NCBI RefSeq assembly: GCF_036226525.1
Contig: NZ_CP108487.1
Span: 2,294,001-2,358,000, forward strand
Reading direction: 5' to 3'
Source: Kribbella sp. NBC_01245
Lineage (GTDB): Bacteria; Actinomycetota; Actinomycetes; Propionibacteriales; Kribbellaceae
Length of the DNA: 64,000 nucleotides
The position numbers were made by a program, and so were the translations under genes. Positions 29,401 through 40,257 of this stretch are shown here, one piece after another; position 1 is the stretch's first letter, and the number at the start of each line of letters is the position of its first letter. The notes under the pieces are model-generated. The model saw only the letters and a program-made list of their open reading frames with translations. It made no database searches and was not told the DNA's origin.

Positions 29401-31162
29401 CGCGCGGTTGCGGGACGGCCTGGGCGTTCCGGTTCCGCCGGGGGTTGCCGAGGCGCATGCGGAGCCAGTGGCCGATCCCCTCGGCGATCTCGTCTCGCGT
29501 TATGCCCGTACGCACGGGCCGTTCCGTGCCGCGGATCTGGCCACGCATCTCGGCACCGGTGTCGCCGTGGTGATGGAGACTTTGCGTCGGCTGGGAGCCG
29601 CGGGTCGCGTGGTCGAGGGCGAGTTCTTGCCTGGCGGACTGGCGATGGAGTGGTGCGACAGCGAGGTGCTGCGCCTGCTCCGGCGGCGGTCCCTGGCCGC
29701 GCTGCGCAAAGAGGTCGAGCCAGTGGACCCGAGTGCGCTGGCCCGGTTCCTGCCTGCCTGGCAAGGGATTACCAGCACGCGCGGCAGGGGGTACGACGTA
29801 CTGCTCGCCGCGGTGGAACAGCTCGCGGGTTGTGCTGTGCCGGCTTCCGCGCTGGAGTCGATCGTGCTGCCGTCGCGCGTTCCTGGGTACAACCCCGCCA
29901 TGCTGGACGAGTTGACCGCGACCGGCGAGGTGGTTTGGGCCGGCGCGGGTTCGCTGCCCGGGACCGACGGCTGGGTGTCGCTGCATTTGGCGGACAACTG
30001 CGATTTGACCTTGCCTGACGTCGATCCGGCGTTCGAGATCGGCGAGACGCATCAGGCTGTACTGGATGCGCTTGGCGGGGGTGGCGCGTTCTTCTTCCGG
30101 CAACTGAGTGATGCGGTCGGCGTCGCCATTGGCGTGGTCGACGATCAGACTCTGACGACCGTGCTGTGGGATCTGGTGTGGGCGGGTCTGCTGACGAATG
30201 ACACGCTCGCGCCGGTCCGCGCCCTGGTCGGAGGCGGCCGTGGTTCGCATCGGACCAAGCGGCCGACCCCACGAGCGCGACCGGGAAGGCCTGGCCGTTC
30301 GGCTTTGCCCGCGCGAAGTGGTCCGCCGACAGCTGGTGGGCGTTGGTCGGTGTTGCCGGCTCGGAGTGAGGATGCGACGCGACGGGCGCATGCTGCCGCC
30401 GAGACGCTGCTCGATCGGTATGGCATCGTCACGCGCGGTTCGGTGATGACCGAGCGGACGCCGGGTGGATTCGCGGCGGTTTACAAGGTGTTGAGCGCGT
30501 TCGAGGAGTCGGGGCGTTGTCGGCGTGGGTACTTCGTGGCCGGGCTTGGTGCGGCCCAGTTCGCGCTGCCGGGTGCGGTCGACCGGCTGCGGGCGCTCGC
30601 CGAGGTCCCCGACGCTCCGATCGCCTCGCACAGCCCACCGGGTGTGATGCCCGGTTCGTTGTCTGGGTCCGGTTCGTTGTCTGGTTATGGCCCTATGCCT
30701 CGGCCGGGTGGTTCCGGTGCCGGCTCTGGTGTTGGCGCTGGCTCTGGGGTTGGCGGGTCGCGGTCGGGAGGTAGCAAGGCGGGCGAGGTGACCGCGCGGG
30801 CGATCGTGCTCGCGGCGACCGACCCGGCCAACCCGTACGGCGCTGCGCTGCCCTGGCCCGATAGGGAGAACGCGGGAGGTCATCGGCCGGGCCGGAAGGC
30901 CGGTGCACTGGTGATGCTGGTCGACGGCAAGTTGGTCGTGTACGTCGAGCGAGGCGGGCGGACTGTGCTGAGCTTCACCGACGACCCGGACCTGCTCCAA
31001 CCGGCCGTGGACGCCCTTGCGCTGGCGATCCGCGACGGGCATCTCGGCAAGCTGAGCGTGGAAACGGCCGACGGCGAGCAAGTGCGGCACACCGCCTTCG
31101 GTGACGCCCTGGCCAAGGCCGGCTTCCACGCCACTCCCCGCGGCCTCCGGCTCCGCGCATGA
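26453..31162 (+). CDS. lhr: ATP-dependent helicase Lhr
   Basis: 1569 residues, full-length bacterial Lhr. Motifs in order: Walker A APTGSGKT 46-53, DEVH 170-173, SAT 205-207, then the second RecA domain with [20 protein letters not shown] and [12 protein letters not shown] winged-helix and beta-barrel domain (Lhr core) follow, then the large C-terminal Lhr-CTD. It is a 3'-5' translocase acting on RNA:DNA and damaged DNA. GTG 26453 is used because upstream in-frame codons overlap the divergent lipoprotein gene. About 45 residues near 1395-1440 are Gly/Ser/Pro low complexity. It sits 36 bp upstream of nei2, as in mycobacteria. Confidence 0.93.
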   Translation: MTRSTALDRFSPATRAWFGDVFDAATQAQLGAWDAISAGRDALVVAPTGSGKTLAAFLWALDRLATTPPPTDPKLRCRVLYVSPLKALAVDVERNLRAPLIGIRETARRLGEAPVDVEVAVRSGDTPASERRRFVTRPADVLITTPESLFLILTSQARDSLRGVETVIVDEVHAVAGTKRGAHLALTLERLDALLPKPAQRIGLSATVRPVEEVARFLGGEHPVDVVQPAFEKQWDLSVVVPVEDMAALGDTEVQVSGPAAGPPRHASIWPHVEEHVADLIAAHRSTIVFANSRRLAERLTARLNEIAAERAGVELPDEGSPAQIMAQSGAALAAPPLVAKAHHGSVSKEQRALIEADLKSGRLPCVVATSSLELGIDMGAVDLVIQVEAPPSVASGLQRVGRAGHQVGAVSRGVLFPKFRGDLIDTAVVVQRMRDGQIESLHIPANPLDVLAQQIVSIVSLDAVDVEELFRLVRRAAPFTSLPRSAFDGVLDMLSGRYPSDEFAELRPRIVFDRVSGEITGRPGAQRLAVTSGGTIPDRGLFGVFLVGESTNHRVGELDEEMVYESRVGDVFTLGASSWRIEDITHDRVLVSPAPGQPGRLPFWKGDAVGRPAELGAATGAFVRTMAALPKAKAIKRARDGGLDEFAADNLVSYLAEQRDATGRVPDDLTIVVERFRDELGDWRVCVHSPYGGQVHGPWALAIAARLRERYGMDAQSVSGDDGIVLRLPETDEPPPGAELVLFDPTEIEELITTEVGGSALFASRFRECAARALLLPRRNPGRRSPLWQQRQRSAQLLSVASKYGSFPIVLEALRECLQDVYDIDALKDLLTGISERRIAVVEVETPEASPFAKSLLFGYVGAFMYEGDTPLAEKRAAALSLDQSLLAELLGKTELRELLDAEVVLRTEAELQRLAEDRRARDEEGLFDVLRLVGPLSVDAATKRSVDGADAETWLTELAAARRVVRVRMAGEHRWAVVEDVARLRDGLGVPVPPGVAEAHAEPVADPLGDLVSRYARTHGPFRAADLATHLGTGVAVVMETLRRLGAAGRVVEGEFLPGGLAMEWCDSEVLRLLRRRSLAALRKEVEPVDPSALARFLPAWQGITSTRGRGYDVLLAAVEQLAGCAVPASALESIVLPSRVPGYNPAMLDELTATGEVVWAGAGSLPGTDGWVSLHLADNCDLTLPDVDPAFEIGETHQAVLDALGGGGAFFFRQLSDAVGVAIGVVDDQTLTTVLWDLVWAGLLTNDTLAPVRALVGGGRGSHRTKRPTPRARPGRPGRSALPARSGPPTAGGRWSVLPARSEDATRRAHAAAETLLDRYGIVTRGSVMTERTPGGFAAVYKVLSAFEESGRCRRGYFVAGLGAAQFALPGAVDRLRALAEVPDAPIASHSPPGVMPGSLSGSGSLSGYGPMPRPGGSGAGSGVGAGSGVGGSRSGGSKAGEVTARAIVLAATDPANPYGAALPWPDRENAGGHRPGRKAGALVMLVDGKLVVYVERGGRTVLSFTDDPDLLQPAVDALALAIRDGHLGKLSVETADGEQVRHTAFGDALAKAGFHATPRGLRLRA

Positions 31163-31198
31163 CTCCGCCCAGGTCTCGGCATGAGGCGAGGTGGTGCG

Positions 31199-31984
31199 GT
31201 GCCTGAGGGCGATACCGTGTGGCGGGCCACGAAGCACCTCCATCAGGCGCTGGCGGGGCAGGTGCTGGAGCAGACCGACTTCCGGGTGCCTAGCCTGGCA
31301 ACGACCGACCTCAGCGGCCAGACCGTCGTCGAGGTGGTCCCGCGCGGCAAACACCTGCTGATGCGGCTCTCAGGCGGCGTCACGATCCACAGCCACTTGC
31401 GGATGGACGGCTCCTGGCACCTCTACCGGCCGGGCGAGAAGTGGCGTGGCGGACCCGCCTTCCAGATTCGCGCTGTGCTGGTCACGGCCGAATGGATCGC
31501 GGTGGGCTACCGCCTGCCTGTGCTCGAGGTCGTCCCGACCGCAGCCGAGGACAGCGTCGTCGGCCACCTGGGTCCGGATCTGCTCTCGCCGGACTTCGAT
31601 CGCGCTCAGGCGATCGCGAATCTCGCCGCCCAGCCGGATCGCACGATCAGCGAGGCCCTGCTCGATCAACGCAACCTCGCCGGAATCGGCAACATCTACC
31701 GAACCGAGGTCTGCTTCCTGCTCGGGCTGCGTCCTTGGCGCCCGGTTGGTTCGGTCGACCTCGAGGCAGTGGTCGATCTCAGCCGCCGCCTCCTCAAGGC
31801 CAACCTCCGCAACGCCGCCCAAGTGACCACCGGCGTGGATCGGCCCGGCAAACGCACCTGGGTCTGCGCACGAGCGGGCCACCCCTGCCGACGCTGCGGC
31901 ACAACGATCCAAACCGCACCAATCGGCGAGCCACCCCGCGAACGCATCAGCTACTGGTGCCCCACCTGTCAGCCCGAGGTCTGA
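31199..31984 (+). CDS. nei2: DNA glycosylase/AP lyase, Nei2 (Fpg/endonuclease VIII family)
   Basis: 261 residues. GTG 31199 is the right start because it places the catalytic Pro2-Glu3 directly after the initiator (PEGDTVWRAT). Other marks are GKHLLMRLSGGVTIHSHLRM (the conserved Lys/His region), the helix-two-turn-helix EALLDQRNLAGIGNIYRTEV, and a C-terminal zinc finger with cysteines in HPCRRCG and YWCPTCQ. It removes oxidised pyrimidines and nicks the abasic site. The frame also opens 6 codons earlier but would bury Pro2. Likely in one operon with lhr, giving a base-excision/helicase repair pair. Confidence 0.93.
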   Translation: MPEGDTVWRATKHLHQALAGQVLEQTDFRVPSLATTDLSGQTVVEVVPRGKHLLMRLSGGVTIHSHLRMDGSWHLYRPGEKWRGGPAFQIRAVLVTAEWIAVGYRLPVLEVVPTAAEDSVVGHLGPDLLSPDFDRAQAIANLAAQPDRTISEALLDQRNLAGIGNIYRTEVCFLLGLRPWRPVGSVDLEAVVDLSRRLLKANLRNAAQVTTGVDRPGKRTWVCARAGHPCRRCGTTIQTAPIGEPPRERISYWCPTCQPEV

Positions 31985-32065
31985 GGTCTGAGGTCTGAGG
32001 TCTCTCAAGAAAGTCTGTGGATAACGGCGGCTGGCTCCCGGAAAAGCCGTACCTTCTCTGCGAAG

Positions 32066-32081
32066 TCGAACACCTGTTCGA
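32066..32081 (+). promoter_or_regulatory. Perfect LexA (SOS) box upstream of the DUF4262 gene
   Basis: TCGAACACCTGTTCGA is a full 16-bp match to the actinobacterial LexA consensus and shares its core with the box at recA. It ends 21 bp before the ATG at 32103, between likely promoter and SD (GAGGAGGG), a position suited to repression. Confidence 0.85.
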
Positions 32082-32102
32082 CGCCGAGTTGAGGAGGGAC
32101 CC

Positions 32103-32549
32103 ATGTGTGGAATGTGCGGTGGCGAGAAGATCGCCGAGAGCTGGCGGCGGATCTGCGACGGGATCTTGAGTGTCGGCTGGGCCCTGGTGACGATTCCTGA
32201 TGATGGCCCTCGCAATCCGTCCTTCGCCTACACGATGGGTCTCAGCGAGCTCGGCCATCCCGAATTCATCGTGTTCGGGCGGTCAGACCTGGAAGCTCAT
32301 GCCGCCGTCGCGCCACTCGCCCATGCGGTGCTCAGGGGCGAGTTCTTCGACGAGGGCGACGACCTCACCCGGCTGTACCCGGCCGCGGCCTCTCCACCTC
32401 AGCTCCTACGGTTCCCCGACTCCACGACCCACCTGCTCTGGGCCAACGACATGTACCGGGGAGCTGATGACGCGCCGATCCGCGCCCTGCACGTCGTCTG
32501 GGCATCAGACCTGGGTGAGATGCGGCAGCTGACCTCATGCGCGGACTGA
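32103..32549 (+). CDS. DUF4262 protein under a LexA box
   Basis: 148 residues, soluble. It opens MCGMCGGEKIAESWRRICDG and contains VGWALVTIPDDG, PSFAYTMGLSELGHPEFIVF and HLLWANDMYRGADDAPIRAL, the pattern of DUF4262 proteins. The N-terminal CGMC pair may bind metal or form a disulfide; this is a suggestion. No function is established for the family. SD GAGGAGGGA precedes the ATG. A perfect SOS box lies 21 bp upstream and DNA-repair genes (lhr, nei2) lie directly before it, so a DNA-damage role is inferred. Confidence 0.8.
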   Translation: MCGMCGGEKIAESWRRICDGILSVGWALVTIPDDGPRNPSFAYTMGLSELGHPEFIVFGRSDLEAHAAVAPLAHAVLRGEFFDEGDDLTRLYPAAASPPQLLRFPDSTTHLLWANDMYRGADDAPIRALHVVWASDLGEMRQLTSCAD

Positions 32550-32659
32550 CGCCTGTGCGACTGAGGTGGCCGGGCGTGGCAATTCAACGACCGACCCTCT
32601 GGCGGCAATCGGTGATTGACGCAGGGCGTTCGGGGCTGAGCGGCGGATCGAGCAGCCGG

Positions 32660-32950
32660 TCAGGCGGCGGAGGCGACGACCTCGGTTTCGATGACGGGGT
32701 GCGCGAGGACCAGCGCCTCTTCGCGGGCCAGATCCTCGCTGACCTCGGCGAAGATCGTGGACAGCGGCACATCGAGTGCCGTGCAGATGGCGGCGAGCAG
32801 CTCGCTCGAGGCCTCTTTCTGACCGCGCTCCACCTCGGACAGGTAACCGAGGCTCACCCGGGCGTCGGCAGACACCTCGCGCAGCGTACGGCCCTGACGC
32901 AGACGCCGACGCCGCAAGACGTCGCCGAGCAGGCCACGAACCAGCACCAT
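32660..32950 (-). CDS. clgR: ClgR-type transcriptional regulator
   Basis: 96 residues with a Cro/C1-type helix-turn-helix: [55 protein letters not shown]. In actinobacteria ClgR activates clpP/clpC and stress genes and is itself degraded by Clp. The C-terminal Ala-Ala end (EVVASAA) is typical of Clp-recognised ClgR. ATG 32950 is chosen for SD GGAAGGGAG; the in-frame extension to 33094 has no family match. Downstream of cinA in the usual rimO-pgsA-cinA-clgR order. Confidence 0.9.
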   Translation of the reverse strand: MVLVRGLLGDVLRRRRLRQGRTLREVSADARVSLGYLSEVERGQKEASSELLAAICTALDVPLSTIFAEVSEDLAREEALVLAHPVIETEVVASAA

Positions 32951-33101
32951 GAGGTTTCTCCCTTCCGCCTGTCGCACCGAACCTACTCGAACGGTAGACC
33001 CAGCGTGGCCACCAACGGTACCCGTTGCCGGGTCACTACTCATCGCAACGTCCAAGAACGGTGTGCCGCGTCGTACCGGACTACCTGTCTCCATGGTGGT
33101 C

Positions 33102-33674
33102 CTAACGCGCCGAAGGCTCCTGTTCTTCCTCCAACAGTTCTACCGCGAGGGACAGTACCGCTTCCACACTGCCCCGCCGGACAGCCGGCCGATCCCCTGC
33201 GAGCGACAATCTCTGCACCTTCACACCACGAGGTCCCGCCACGGCGACATAGACCGTGCCGGCCTGGATTCCGTCCTGCGGTTCGGGCCCGGCCACCCCC
33301 GTCGTCGCCAGCCCGTATGTCGCTCCCAGGCGCTCGCGGACGCCCGAGGCCATCGCGACGGCCGTATCGGCGTGCACGGGCCCGTCAGCGGCCAACTGGC
33401 CGGCCGGTACGGCGGCGAGTGTCGCCTTGAGGTCGGTCGCGTAGACGATCACGCCACCCCGGTACACGGCTGAGACACCCGGGATGTCCGTGAAGGCGGC
33501 TCCGACCAGCCCGCCCGTCAACGACTCGGCCGTGGCCGCGGTCGCGTCGGCGTCCCGCAGCAACTTCACCAGCCGCTCCGCCGCGGATGACGTCTCGCCA
33601 TCGTGCGCCCCACCAACGACCTGACCGGTCAACTCTGCCTGCCTCTCAGCCTCACGACCAACCTGACCATCCAT
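33102..33674 (-). CDS. cinA: Nicotinamide-nucleotide amidohydrolase (CinA C-terminal domain protein)
   Basis: 190 residues, a stand-alone CinA C-domain: [20 protein letters not shown] with the nucleophilic Ser and Thr, [40 protein letters not shown]. It deamidates NMN to nicotinate mononucleotide in pyridine-nucleotide recycling. The N-terminal molybdopterin-like domain of long CinA proteins is absent, as usual in actinobacteria, so this is not a truncation. Start ATG 33674 is tentative; the first 25 residues are variable. Lies between pgsA and clgR. Confidence 0.88.
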   Translation of the reverse strand: MDGQVGREAERQAELTGQVVGGAHDGETSSAAERLVKLLRDADATAATAESLTGGLVGAAFTDIPGVSAVYRGGVIVYATDLKATLAAVPAGQLAADGPVHADTAVAMASGVRERLGATYGLATTGVAGPEPQDGIQAGTVYVAVAGPRGVKVQRLSLAGDRPAVRRGSVEAVLSLAVELLEEEQEPSAR

Positions 33675-33750
33675 GCCAAACCCCCTCCACCCACAACCCC
33701 ACACTCCCACCCGGTCCACCTAGCGCCCCTGCGGGCGATCGCGCCTGCTT

Positions 33751-34377
33751 CTAGGGCGCGGGGTGCTTCGCGGCGGCGCGCAGCCGGATCGCCCGGCCGA
33801 CGTAGTCAAGACCAGTGATGACCGTGACCGCGACGGCCGCGGCCATCACGACGACAGCGGTCCAATGCAACAACGCGAAGGACTGCCACGGAAGGAGGTA
33901 GAGACCCAACGCGATCGCCTGCAGCACGGTCTTCAGCTTTCCGCCGCGGCTGGCCGGCATCACGCCATGCCGAATCACCCAGAACCGGAGAGCGGTGACC
34001 GACCACTCCCGGAACAGTACGACCACCGTCACCCACCAAGGGAGGTCCCCCAGCAGAGACAGACCGATGAACGCGGCACCCGTCAGCGCCTTGTCCGCGA
34101 TCGGGTCGGCGATCTTGCCGAAGTCGGTGACGAGGTTCCAGCGCCGGGCGATATCGCCGTCGAACCGGTCGGTGATGATCGCGACCAGGAAGACGGCGCA
34201 CGCGAGCAGCCTGGTGCCGGTGTCGATTCCGCCGTCCCGCAGCAAAAGCCAGACGAACAGCGGCACCAGTACGAGGCGAAGCACGGTCAGCGCGTTCGCC
34301 ACGTTCCACGCACTGGGCGCATGGATCTGGCCGGCACCGGCAGTACGCGGAACCGGATTCGTCGGCGGCATCGTCAC
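33751..34377 (-). CDS. pgsA: CDP-alcohol phosphatidyltransferase, PgsA
   Basis: 208 residues, several membrane helices. The CDP-alcohol phosphotransferase signature D-G-x2-A-R-x8-G-x3-D-x3-D is complete with Asp73, Gly74, Ala77, Arg78, Gly87, Asp91 and Asp95. It most likely makes phosphatidylglycerol phosphate from CDP-diacylglycerol and glycerol 3-phosphate. GTG 34377 overlaps the rimO stop by 4 bp (GTGA); the ATG two codons later is an alternative. Position after rimO fits PgsA of actinobacteria. Confidence 0.92.
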   Translation of the reverse strand: MTMPPTNPVPRTAGAGQIHAPSAWNVANALTVLRLVLVPLFVWLLLRDGGIDTGTRLLACAVFLVAIITDRFDGDIARRWNLVTDFGKIADPIADKALTGAAFIGLSLLGDLPWWVTVVVLFREWSVTALRFWVIRHGVMPASRGGKLKTVLQAIALGLYLLPWQSFALLHWTAVVVMAAAVAVTVITGLDYVGRAIRLRAAAKHPAP

Positions 34378-36092
34378 GCGGTCAGGTTAGCTGCCACGGG
34401 CGTCGGCGTCGCCGCCTCGCCGACCGTCGTGTTCGAGATAGCGAGCGGGGAGGACACGTCAGCAGGCACGGGAGCGGTGACGGCGGTGAACTCGGCGATC
34501 AGGTCGACGCCCTCGGTGTCGATGACCGTCGCGGTGACGAGATCGCCGACGGCAACGCTGTCAGGTATGCCGGTGAGCGTGGTCGAGCCGTCGACCTCGG
34601 GGCCTTGGTGGGCCGCGCGGCCTTCGGCGGAGCCGTCCTCGTCATCGATGGACTCGATCAGCACCTCGACGGTCTCGCCCAGGCGAGCCTCGGCGCGCTC
34701 GGCCGTGACCTCCTCGGCCAGGCGGCTGACCCGGTCCAGGCGGGCGGCGATGGTGTCTTCGTCGAGCTTGCCCTCGTACGTCTCGGCCTCGGTGCCGTCC
34801 TCGTCGGAGTAGCCGAAGACACCGATCGCGTCGAGACCCGCGCGGGTCATGAAGTCGCACAGGATGTCGACGTCTTCCTCGGTCTCACCGGGGAAACCGA
34901 CGATGACGTTGCTGCGGATACCAGCGGTCGGCGCGGCGGCGCGGACCTGGGCGATCAGCTCGAGGAACCGTTCGGCATCACCGAAACGACGCATCCGGCG
35001 CAGCAGCGGGCCGGACGCGTGCTGGAAGGAGAGATCGAAGTACGGGACTACGCCAGGGGTGGAGGTCATCGCCTTGATCAAGGTCGGACGCATCTCGGCC
35101 GGCTGGAGGTACGAGACCCGGACGCGGGACAGACCCGGCACGGTCGCGATCTCGCCGATCAGGGTCTCGAGCAGCCGGAGGTCGCCAAGGTCCTTGCCGT
35201 AGGAGGTCGAGTTCTCGCTGACCAGGAAGACCTCACGTACACCGTTTTCGCCGAGCCAGACGGCCTCACCGAGCACCTCGGTCGGACGCCGGGAGACGAA
35301 CGCGCCACGGAAGGCGGGGATAGCGCAGAACGCACAGCGGCGGTCGCAACCAGAGGCCAGCTTGAGCGGCGCCACAGGACCACCGTCGAGCCTGCGACGT
35401 ACGACACGTGGGCCGGAGGCGGGCGCGGAGGCCAGGTCAGGAGCCTCGATCGTGAGGTCGGCCCGGGCGCTGGCGAGCAGGGCCTCACGCGCTTCCTGTG
35501 AGGCGTTCTCCTCGCTGGTCAGCGGCATCGCCTTCCCCTGGCCCGGCAGGACCTCAGATACGCCGGCAGCGCTCGCGGGGGCGCCGGTCGCGGCGGGCTT
35601 GGGGTCGTGGGAGTGGGCGGGGTTGCCGTGGCCCGGGATGGCCACGCCGGCGGCAGAGGCGCGGTCGGCTGGGGCCAGCGGGAGCAGCTTGCGGCGGTCG
35701 CGAGGTGCGTGCGAGACGTGATGCTCGCCGGCCAGGATCGAGCGCAGCCGGTCGGAGATGTCGGCGTAGTCGTCGAAGCCGAGTACCGCGTCGGTCTCGG
35801 GCAGCGCCTCGGCCAACTGCTCGCCGTACCGCTCGGCGAGGCAGCCGACGGCCACCACGGCCTGCGTCCGGCCGGACTTGTAGTCGGACGCCGCGAGCAG
35901 CGTGTCGACGGAGTCCTTCTTGGCGGCCTCTACGAAACCACAGGTGTTGACCACCACCGTGTCGGCATCGGCGGCGTCGTCGACGAGCTGGAATCCGCCC
36001 GCCTCTAGGCGGCCGGCCAGTTCCTCGGAGTCGACGTCGTTGCGGGCACAGCCCAGCGTGACCAGGGCGACGGTGGTGGGAGTGGTAGTCAT
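34374..36092 (-). CDS. rimO: Ribosomal protein S12 methylthiotransferase RimO
   Basis: 572 residues. The N-terminal MTTase domain has the cluster cysteines in VTLGCARND (Cys15), NTCGF (Cys51) and [10 protein letters not shown]. The radical-SAM domain has CDRRCAFC (CxxxCxxC). A C-terminal TRAM domain follows. It adds a methylthio group to an Asp of ribosomal protein S12. An insertion of roughly 75 residues, Ala/Pro/Gly rich (about 145-220), separates the MTTase and SAM domains, and a 40-residue tail follows TRAM; both make it longer than the E. coli protein (441). ATG 36092 is chosen over a frame start at 36122. Confidence 0.93.
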   Translation of the reverse strand: MTTTPTTVALVTLGCARNDVDSEELAGRLEAGGFQLVDDAADADTVVVNTCGFVEAAKKDSVDTLLAASDYKSGRTQAVVAVGCLAERYGEQLAEALPETDAVLGFDDYADISDRLRSILAGEHHVSHAPRDRRKLLPLAPADRASAAGVAIPGHGNPAHSHDPKPAATGAPASAAGVSEVLPGQGKAMPLTSEENASQEAREALLASARADLTIEAPDLASAPASGPRVVRRRLDGGPVAPLKLASGCDRRCAFCAIPAFRGAFVSRRPTEVLGEAVWLGENGVREVFLVSENSTSYGKDLGDLRLLETLIGEIATVPGLSRVRVSYLQPAEMRPTLIKAMTSTPGVVPYFDLSFQHASGPLLRRMRRFGDAERFLELIAQVRAAAPTAGIRSNVIVGFPGETEEDVDILCDFMTRAGLDAIGVFGYSDEDGTEAETYEGKLDEDTIAARLDRVSRLAEEVTAERAEARLGETVEVLIESIDDEDGSAEGRAAHQGPEVDGSTTLTGIPDSVAVGDLVTATVIDTEGVDLIAEFTAVTAPVPADVSSPLAISNTTVGEAATPTPVAANLTA

Positions 36093-36158
36093 CGCCCCCG
36101 AGTATGACTGCTCACACTCCACCAGCCCAACCCGAACGAAACGTACGCCGCGGTCTGC

Positions 36159-36911
36159 TTAGGGGCGGGCTTCGAGTTTGCCGGTGAGGCTGACGAGGAA
36201 GCGTGGCGTTTTGGGCACCACGGCACGGCCGTTGATGTAGACCTTGACGTTCTTCGGGAGGGCTATGTCGACGCGGATGGCGCCGCCGTACGTCATCGAC
36301 TGGGTCGACCCGGAGCGCAGGATGCCGTCGAACAGGCGGGCCTTCTTGATATTGCGCATCGAGACGTAGCTGCCCTCGCCCACACCAGTCAGGGTGACGC
36401 GCACGGTCTTCGGCACGACCGGCTTCCGGATGGTCGTCCGCACGGTCGGCTTCTTACCCGGCTTCGAAGGCGTCGCCTTGGTCACCACGACCGGACCAGG
36501 CGAATTCTTGGACGCGTTCGCCTCGACGTCGTTGGGCAGCGTGAACAACCGGACCATGCCCCAGCCCAGCAGTCCGACCAGGATCGCGCCGAGCACGACG
36601 GCCCAGCGCGGACGGGCCGGATGGACCGTGGGCGATTTGGCGTCGGCACGTTCCTCGCGACGGCTGCGGTCGACCTCGGGCTCGGCCTGGCCGGCGTTGA
36701 ACGACTCGACCAGTGGCGCGGGATCGGTGCCGAGCACCTTGGCGATCGACCGGATATGCCCACGGGCGTAGAAGTTGCCGCCGCAGCGGACGAAGTCGTC
36801 CGCCTCCATGGCGGTGAGCAGGCCTGGTCTGATCCGGGTGGCCGCACTCAGCTCCTCGATCGTCAGACCAGCCCGTACGCGGGCCGCCGTGAGCTCCTCA
36901 CCGACGCTCAC
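36159..36911 (-). CDS. RodZ-like membrane protein with HTH and DUF4115
   Basis: 250 residues. Residues 1-70 are a RodZ-type helix-turn-helix (ELTAARVRAGLTIEELSAAT, RIRPGLLTAMEADDFV, NFYARGHIRSIAKVLGTDP). A basic linker and one transmembrane helix (WAVVLGAILVGLLGWGMVRL) follow. The outer part has a Lys/Pro-rich stalk and a beta-rich DUF4115 domain (KARLFDGILRSGSTQSMTYG, VKVYINGRAVVP). RodZ links MreB to wall synthesis in rods; in this lineage a cell-division or wall role is inferred. Located after ftsK and the small membrane protein gene, before rimO. Confidence 0.88.
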   Translation of the reverse strand: MSVGEELTAARVRAGLTIEELSAATRIRPGLLTAMEADDFVRCGGNFYARGHIRSIAKVLGTDPAPLVESFNAGQAEPEVDRSRREERADAKSPTVHPARPRWAVVLGAILVGLLGWGMVRLFTLPNDVEANASKNSPGPVVVTKATPSKPGKKPTVRTTIRKPVVPKTVRVTLTGVGEGSYVSMRNIKKARLFDGILRSGSTQSMTYGGAIRVDIALPKNVKVYINGRAVVPKTPRFLVSLTGKLEARP

Positions 36912-36952
36912 GCCCCACCTTCCTCTCCACCGTCAGGACGGTGCGCTCCCGC

Positions 36953-37531
36953 TCAGAGCTGCTCTCTGATCGGGCAACGGCCATCGGCCAGGTGGCGCAG
37001 AACCGCGAGCACATCCCCGTCCGACGGCCTAGCCGTCAAACCGAACGGTACCGCGAGTGATGACCCGGTCAACCGACGGTTAGCATCCGCGAGCTTGTGG
37101 GCCCGTCCGGTGAAGGCCGCCACCACCGGTCCCGGGTCTTCCAGATGCAGCGCGATCCGCCCGTCGTCGAGCACATGGCGGCGCGGCAGCACGGTCACTT
37201 CCTCGAGCTCTTCCCAGCGAGCGCCGATCCACTGGTCCCCCGCCCGCAGGCGAATTCCCACCTCGTCCGCGACCAGCAACGCACTGACCAGCAACGCCCG
37301 TCCCGCTGTGACCGCCAACCCCGCGAAGGCCGCCGCCGCGATCCAGCGCAACACTCCGGCGGGCGAGGCCGAGGCGGTCATGGCGAAGCCGATCGCGACC
37401 AGGACGGAGCCGCCGGAGATGAGGCCGTGCAAGAGGTACGACGCGCGCACGGTGAACTCGTACGCCACGGGTTCAACGACGGGCACCCCTGCCGACGGGA
37501 TCGCGACCGGGCTGGAAGTGGGGGCGGGCAT
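36953..37531 (-). CDS. Small membrane protein with PH-like domain
   Basis: 192 residues. Two N-terminal transmembrane helices (SYLLHGLISGGSVLVAIGFA and RWIAAAAFAGLAVTAGRALL) are followed by a cytoplasmic domain with IRLRAGDQWIGARWEELEEV, TVLPRRHVLDDGRIALHLED and a C-terminal helix, resembling bacterial PH-like domains. No enzyme motifs. It starts 7 bp after the ftsK stop, so it is cotranscribed with ftsK; a division-linked role is only contextual. Confidence 0.75.
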   Translation of the reverse strand: MPAPTSSPVAIPSAGVPVVEPVAYEFTVRASYLLHGLISGGSVLVAIGFAMTASASPAGVLRWIAAAAFAGLAVTAGRALLVSALLVADEVGIRLRAGDQWIGARWEELEEVTVLPRRHVLDDGRIALHLEDPGPVVAAFTGRAHKLADANRRLTGSSLAVPFGLTARPSDGDVLAVLRHLADGRCPIREQL

Positions 37532-37538
37532 TACAGCA

Positions 37539-40184
37539 TCACATCCCTCGCAGAGTAGCGATGAAGTCCTCTAGCTCGTCGGGTTTGACCAGGACATCGC
37601 GGGCCTTCGAGCCTTCGCTCGGGCCGACCACTCCCCGGCTTTCCAGGATGTCCATCAGCCGCCCGGCCTTCGCGAAGCCGACCCGGAGCTTGCGCTGCAG
37701 CATCGACGTCGAGCCGAACTGGGTGGACACGATCAGCTCGGCCGCCTGGCAGACCAGGTCGAGGTCGTCGCCGATCTCGTCGTCCAGCTCCTTCGAGGGC
37801 CCGGTCGGTGCGATCAGGTCCTCGCGGTACGTCGGCTGCAGCTGCTCCTTGCAGTGCTCGACGACGGCCCGGATCTCGTTCTCCGTGACCCAGGCGCCCT
37901 GGATACGCATCGGCTTGCTCGCGCCCATCGGCAGGAACAGCCCATCGCCCTGACCGACCAGCTTCTCCGCGCCGGGCTGATCCAGGATGACCCGGCTGTC
38001 GGCCAGCGACGACGTCGCGAAGGCGAGTCGCGACGGCACGTTGGCCTTGATCAGACCGGTGACGACGTCGACCGAAGGCCGCTGGGTGGCCAGCACCAGG
38101 TGGATACCGGCGGCCCGGGCGAGCTGGGTGATGCGGACGATCGAGTCCTCGACATCACGAGGCGCGACCATCATCAGGTCGGCCAGCTCGTCCACGATGA
38201 CCAGGAGATACGGGTACGGCGTGAGGACGCGCTCGCTGCCGGCGGGCGGATGGACCTTGCCGGTGCGAACCGCCTTGTTGAAGTCGTCGACGTGCCGGAA
38301 ACCGAAGGCGGCGAGATCGTCGTACCGCATGTCCATCTCGCGGACGACCCACTGCAGCGCCTCGGCCGCCTTCTTGGCGTTCGTGATGATCGGCGTGATC
38401 AGGTGCGGGATGCCCTCGTAGTTGTTGAGCTCCACCCGCTTCGGGTCGACCAGCACCATCCGGACCTCGTCCGGCGTGGCCCGCATCAGGATCGAGGTGA
38501 TCAGCGAGTTGACGAACGACGACTTACCCGAGCCGGTGGCGCCGGCGACGAGCAGGTGCGGCATCTTCGCCATGTTCGCGACGACGAAACCGCCCTCGAC
38601 GTCCTTGCCGAGCCCGGCCACCATCGGGTGATGGTCATTACGAGCCGTTGCGCTCCGAATGACGTCGCCGAGGCTGACGATCTCCTTGTCGGTGTTCGGG
38701 ATCTCGATACCGATCGCGGACTTGCCCGGGATCGGCGAGAGGATCCGCACGTCGGCCGAGGCGACCGCGTACGCGATGTTCTTGCTGAGGGCGGTGACCT
38801 TCTCGACCTTGACCGCCGAGCCGAGCTCCACCTCATACCGGGTGACCGTCGGGCCACGCGTGTACGCCGTGACCTGGGCGTCGATGCCGAACTGCTCGAA
38901 CACCTCGCTCAACTTGCCCACGACCGCGTCCGAGGCCTTGGTCCGCGGCTTGTGCACCGAACCCGGCTTCAGCATCTGGCCGTCGGGCAGCGTGTAGGTG
39001 ATGTCGCCGGACAGACTGAGCTGCTCGACGCGCTGCGGCAACGGCGTGTGCGGCGGCGGCTCGGCCTTCGCGGAAGACGACTTGCCGCCACCGGCACCGC
39101 CGACGATCGGCGAAGTGGTGAGCGGGTTGATCTCGGTATCGGCGTCCAGCTCGTCGACGGGCGGCTCGAGCGCTTCCGCGGCGGCGGCCTTGGCCTTCTT
39201 GCCGCGCTTGAAGATCTCGCGACCTTCCAGCACCGGCGACTCGTACGGCTTGTCGCCCACGAATTCGTCGTCCTCGTCGAGCTTCGGCTTCTTCGCCTTC
39301 CGCCCGATCCGGGTCGTGTCCGACCGCTCGGCCTCGTCCGCCGCCACCGTTTCGGCGGGGATCTCGGTCCGCCCCATCAGTACGTCGAAGGCGTGCCGGA
39401 CGCGCAGCGGAATGGCGTGCACGGGCGTGCCGACGATCACGACCACTCCGAAGAACGTCAGCAGCACCAGCAGCGGCACCACGACGTACTGCGTGAGGAG
39501 ATCGGCCGGTAGCGCCGTGATGATGAACCCGATCGCCCCGCCGGCCTCGGCCATCGTGGCCTCGGCACTCGGTGCGCCCGGACGCGGAATGCCGTTCGCG
39601 ATGCTGACCAGGCCGAGGACGCCGAACGTCGCCGACACCCAGCCGATGACCTGGCGTCCGGCCGGGCCGTTCCGGTCGGGGTGGCGCAGCGTTCGCCAGG
39701 CGATCATCACCAGCATCAGCGGAATCGCCCAGCCGAGCACGCCCACGCTGCCGCTGGCGATGGTCCGGATGGCGTCGCCGATCTTGCCCGGCATTTCCCA
39801 CCACATCGAGGCGGCGACCACCACGGCCAGACCGATCATCGTCAGCCCCACGCCGTCGCGGCGATGGGCCGGGTCGAGATCGCGCGCGCCTTGGCCAACG
39901 CCGCGGACCAGGCTGCCGAGCAGATGCGCGAAGCCGAGCCAGCAGCGGATCAGGAACCGCCCGAGGCCGAGCATCGCCGCGGCGAAGGGACCGGCCCCGG
40001 ACCTGGACGCTGACTTGGGCACGGCCGTACGCGCGGCAGCCGTACTGCCGCGCTTAGAGCTCTGCCCACGCTTCTGGGCGCCGGACTGCCGGGCGCGTCC
40101 ACCAGTGGCCGCCGTCCCGGTGGTACTCGGGCGCCGAGCCGTCGATTTACGCGCCCGCGCCGGGGAAGACGTGCGGGTCGCCAT
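37539..40184 (-). CDS. ftsK: DNA translocase FtsK/SpoIIIE
   Basis: 881 residues. A basic N-terminal tail and four membrane helices in about residues 65-260 are followed by a charged linker. The alpha/beta motor has GATGSGKS near 546-553 and [20 protein letters not shown], and the C-terminal gamma winged helix has [20 protein letters not shown], which reads polar KOPS-type motifs. It pumps chromosome ends across the septum. Start ATG 40184 precedes an Arg/Ser/Ala-rich stretch ([20 protein letters not shown]). It heads the operon with the membrane protein and possibly RodZ-like genes. Confidence 0.95.
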   Translation of the reverse strand: MATRTSSPARARKSTARRPSTTGTAATGGRARQSGAQKRGQSSKRGSTAAARTAVPKSASRSGAGPFAAAMLGLGRFLIRCWLGFAHLLGSLVRGVGQGARDLDPAHRRDGVGLTMIGLAVVVAASMWWEMPGKIGDAIRTIASGSVGVLGWAIPLMLVMIAWRTLRHPDRNGPAGRQVIGWVSATFGVLGLVSIANGIPRPGAPSAEATMAEAGGAIGFIITALPADLLTQYVVVPLLVLLTFFGVVVIVGTPVHAIPLRVRHAFDVLMGRTEIPAETVAADEAERSDTTRIGRKAKKPKLDEDDEFVGDKPYESPVLEGREIFKRGKKAKAAAAEALEPPVDELDADTEINPLTTSPIVGGAGGGKSSSAKAEPPPHTPLPQRVEQLSLSGDITYTLPDGQMLKPGSVHKPRTKASDAVVGKLSEVFEQFGIDAQVTAYTRGPTVTRYEVELGSAVKVEKVTALSKNIAYAVASADVRILSPIPGKSAIGIEIPNTDKEIVSLGDVIRSATARNDHHPMVAGLGKDVEGGFVVANMAKMPHLLVAGATGSGKSSFVNSLITSILMRATPDEVRMVLVDPKRVELNNYEGIPHLITPIITNAKKAAEALQWVVREMDMRYDDLAAFGFRHVDDFNKAVRTGKVHPPAGSERVLTPYPYLLVIVDELADLMMVAPRDVEDSIVRITQLARAAGIHLVLATQRPSVDVVTGLIKANVPSRLAFATSSLADSRVILDQPGAEKLVGQGDGLFLPMGASKPMRIQGAWVTENEIRAVVEHCKEQLQPTYREDLIAPTGPSKELDDEIGDDLDLVCQAAELIVSTQFGSTSMLQRKLRVGFAKAGRLMDILESRGVVGPSEGSKARDVLVKPDELEDFIATLRGM

Positions 40185-40257
40185 GTCTAGCAGGCTACCC
40201 CGACAACCACTGCAGTCCCATGTGTCACACGCCGATCACACGACCCCTTCCGTACCG

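Noticed and set aside
33102..33674. Truncated CinA
   Set aside because: Stand-alone CinA C-terminal domain proteins are normal in actinobacteria and the locus order is intact.
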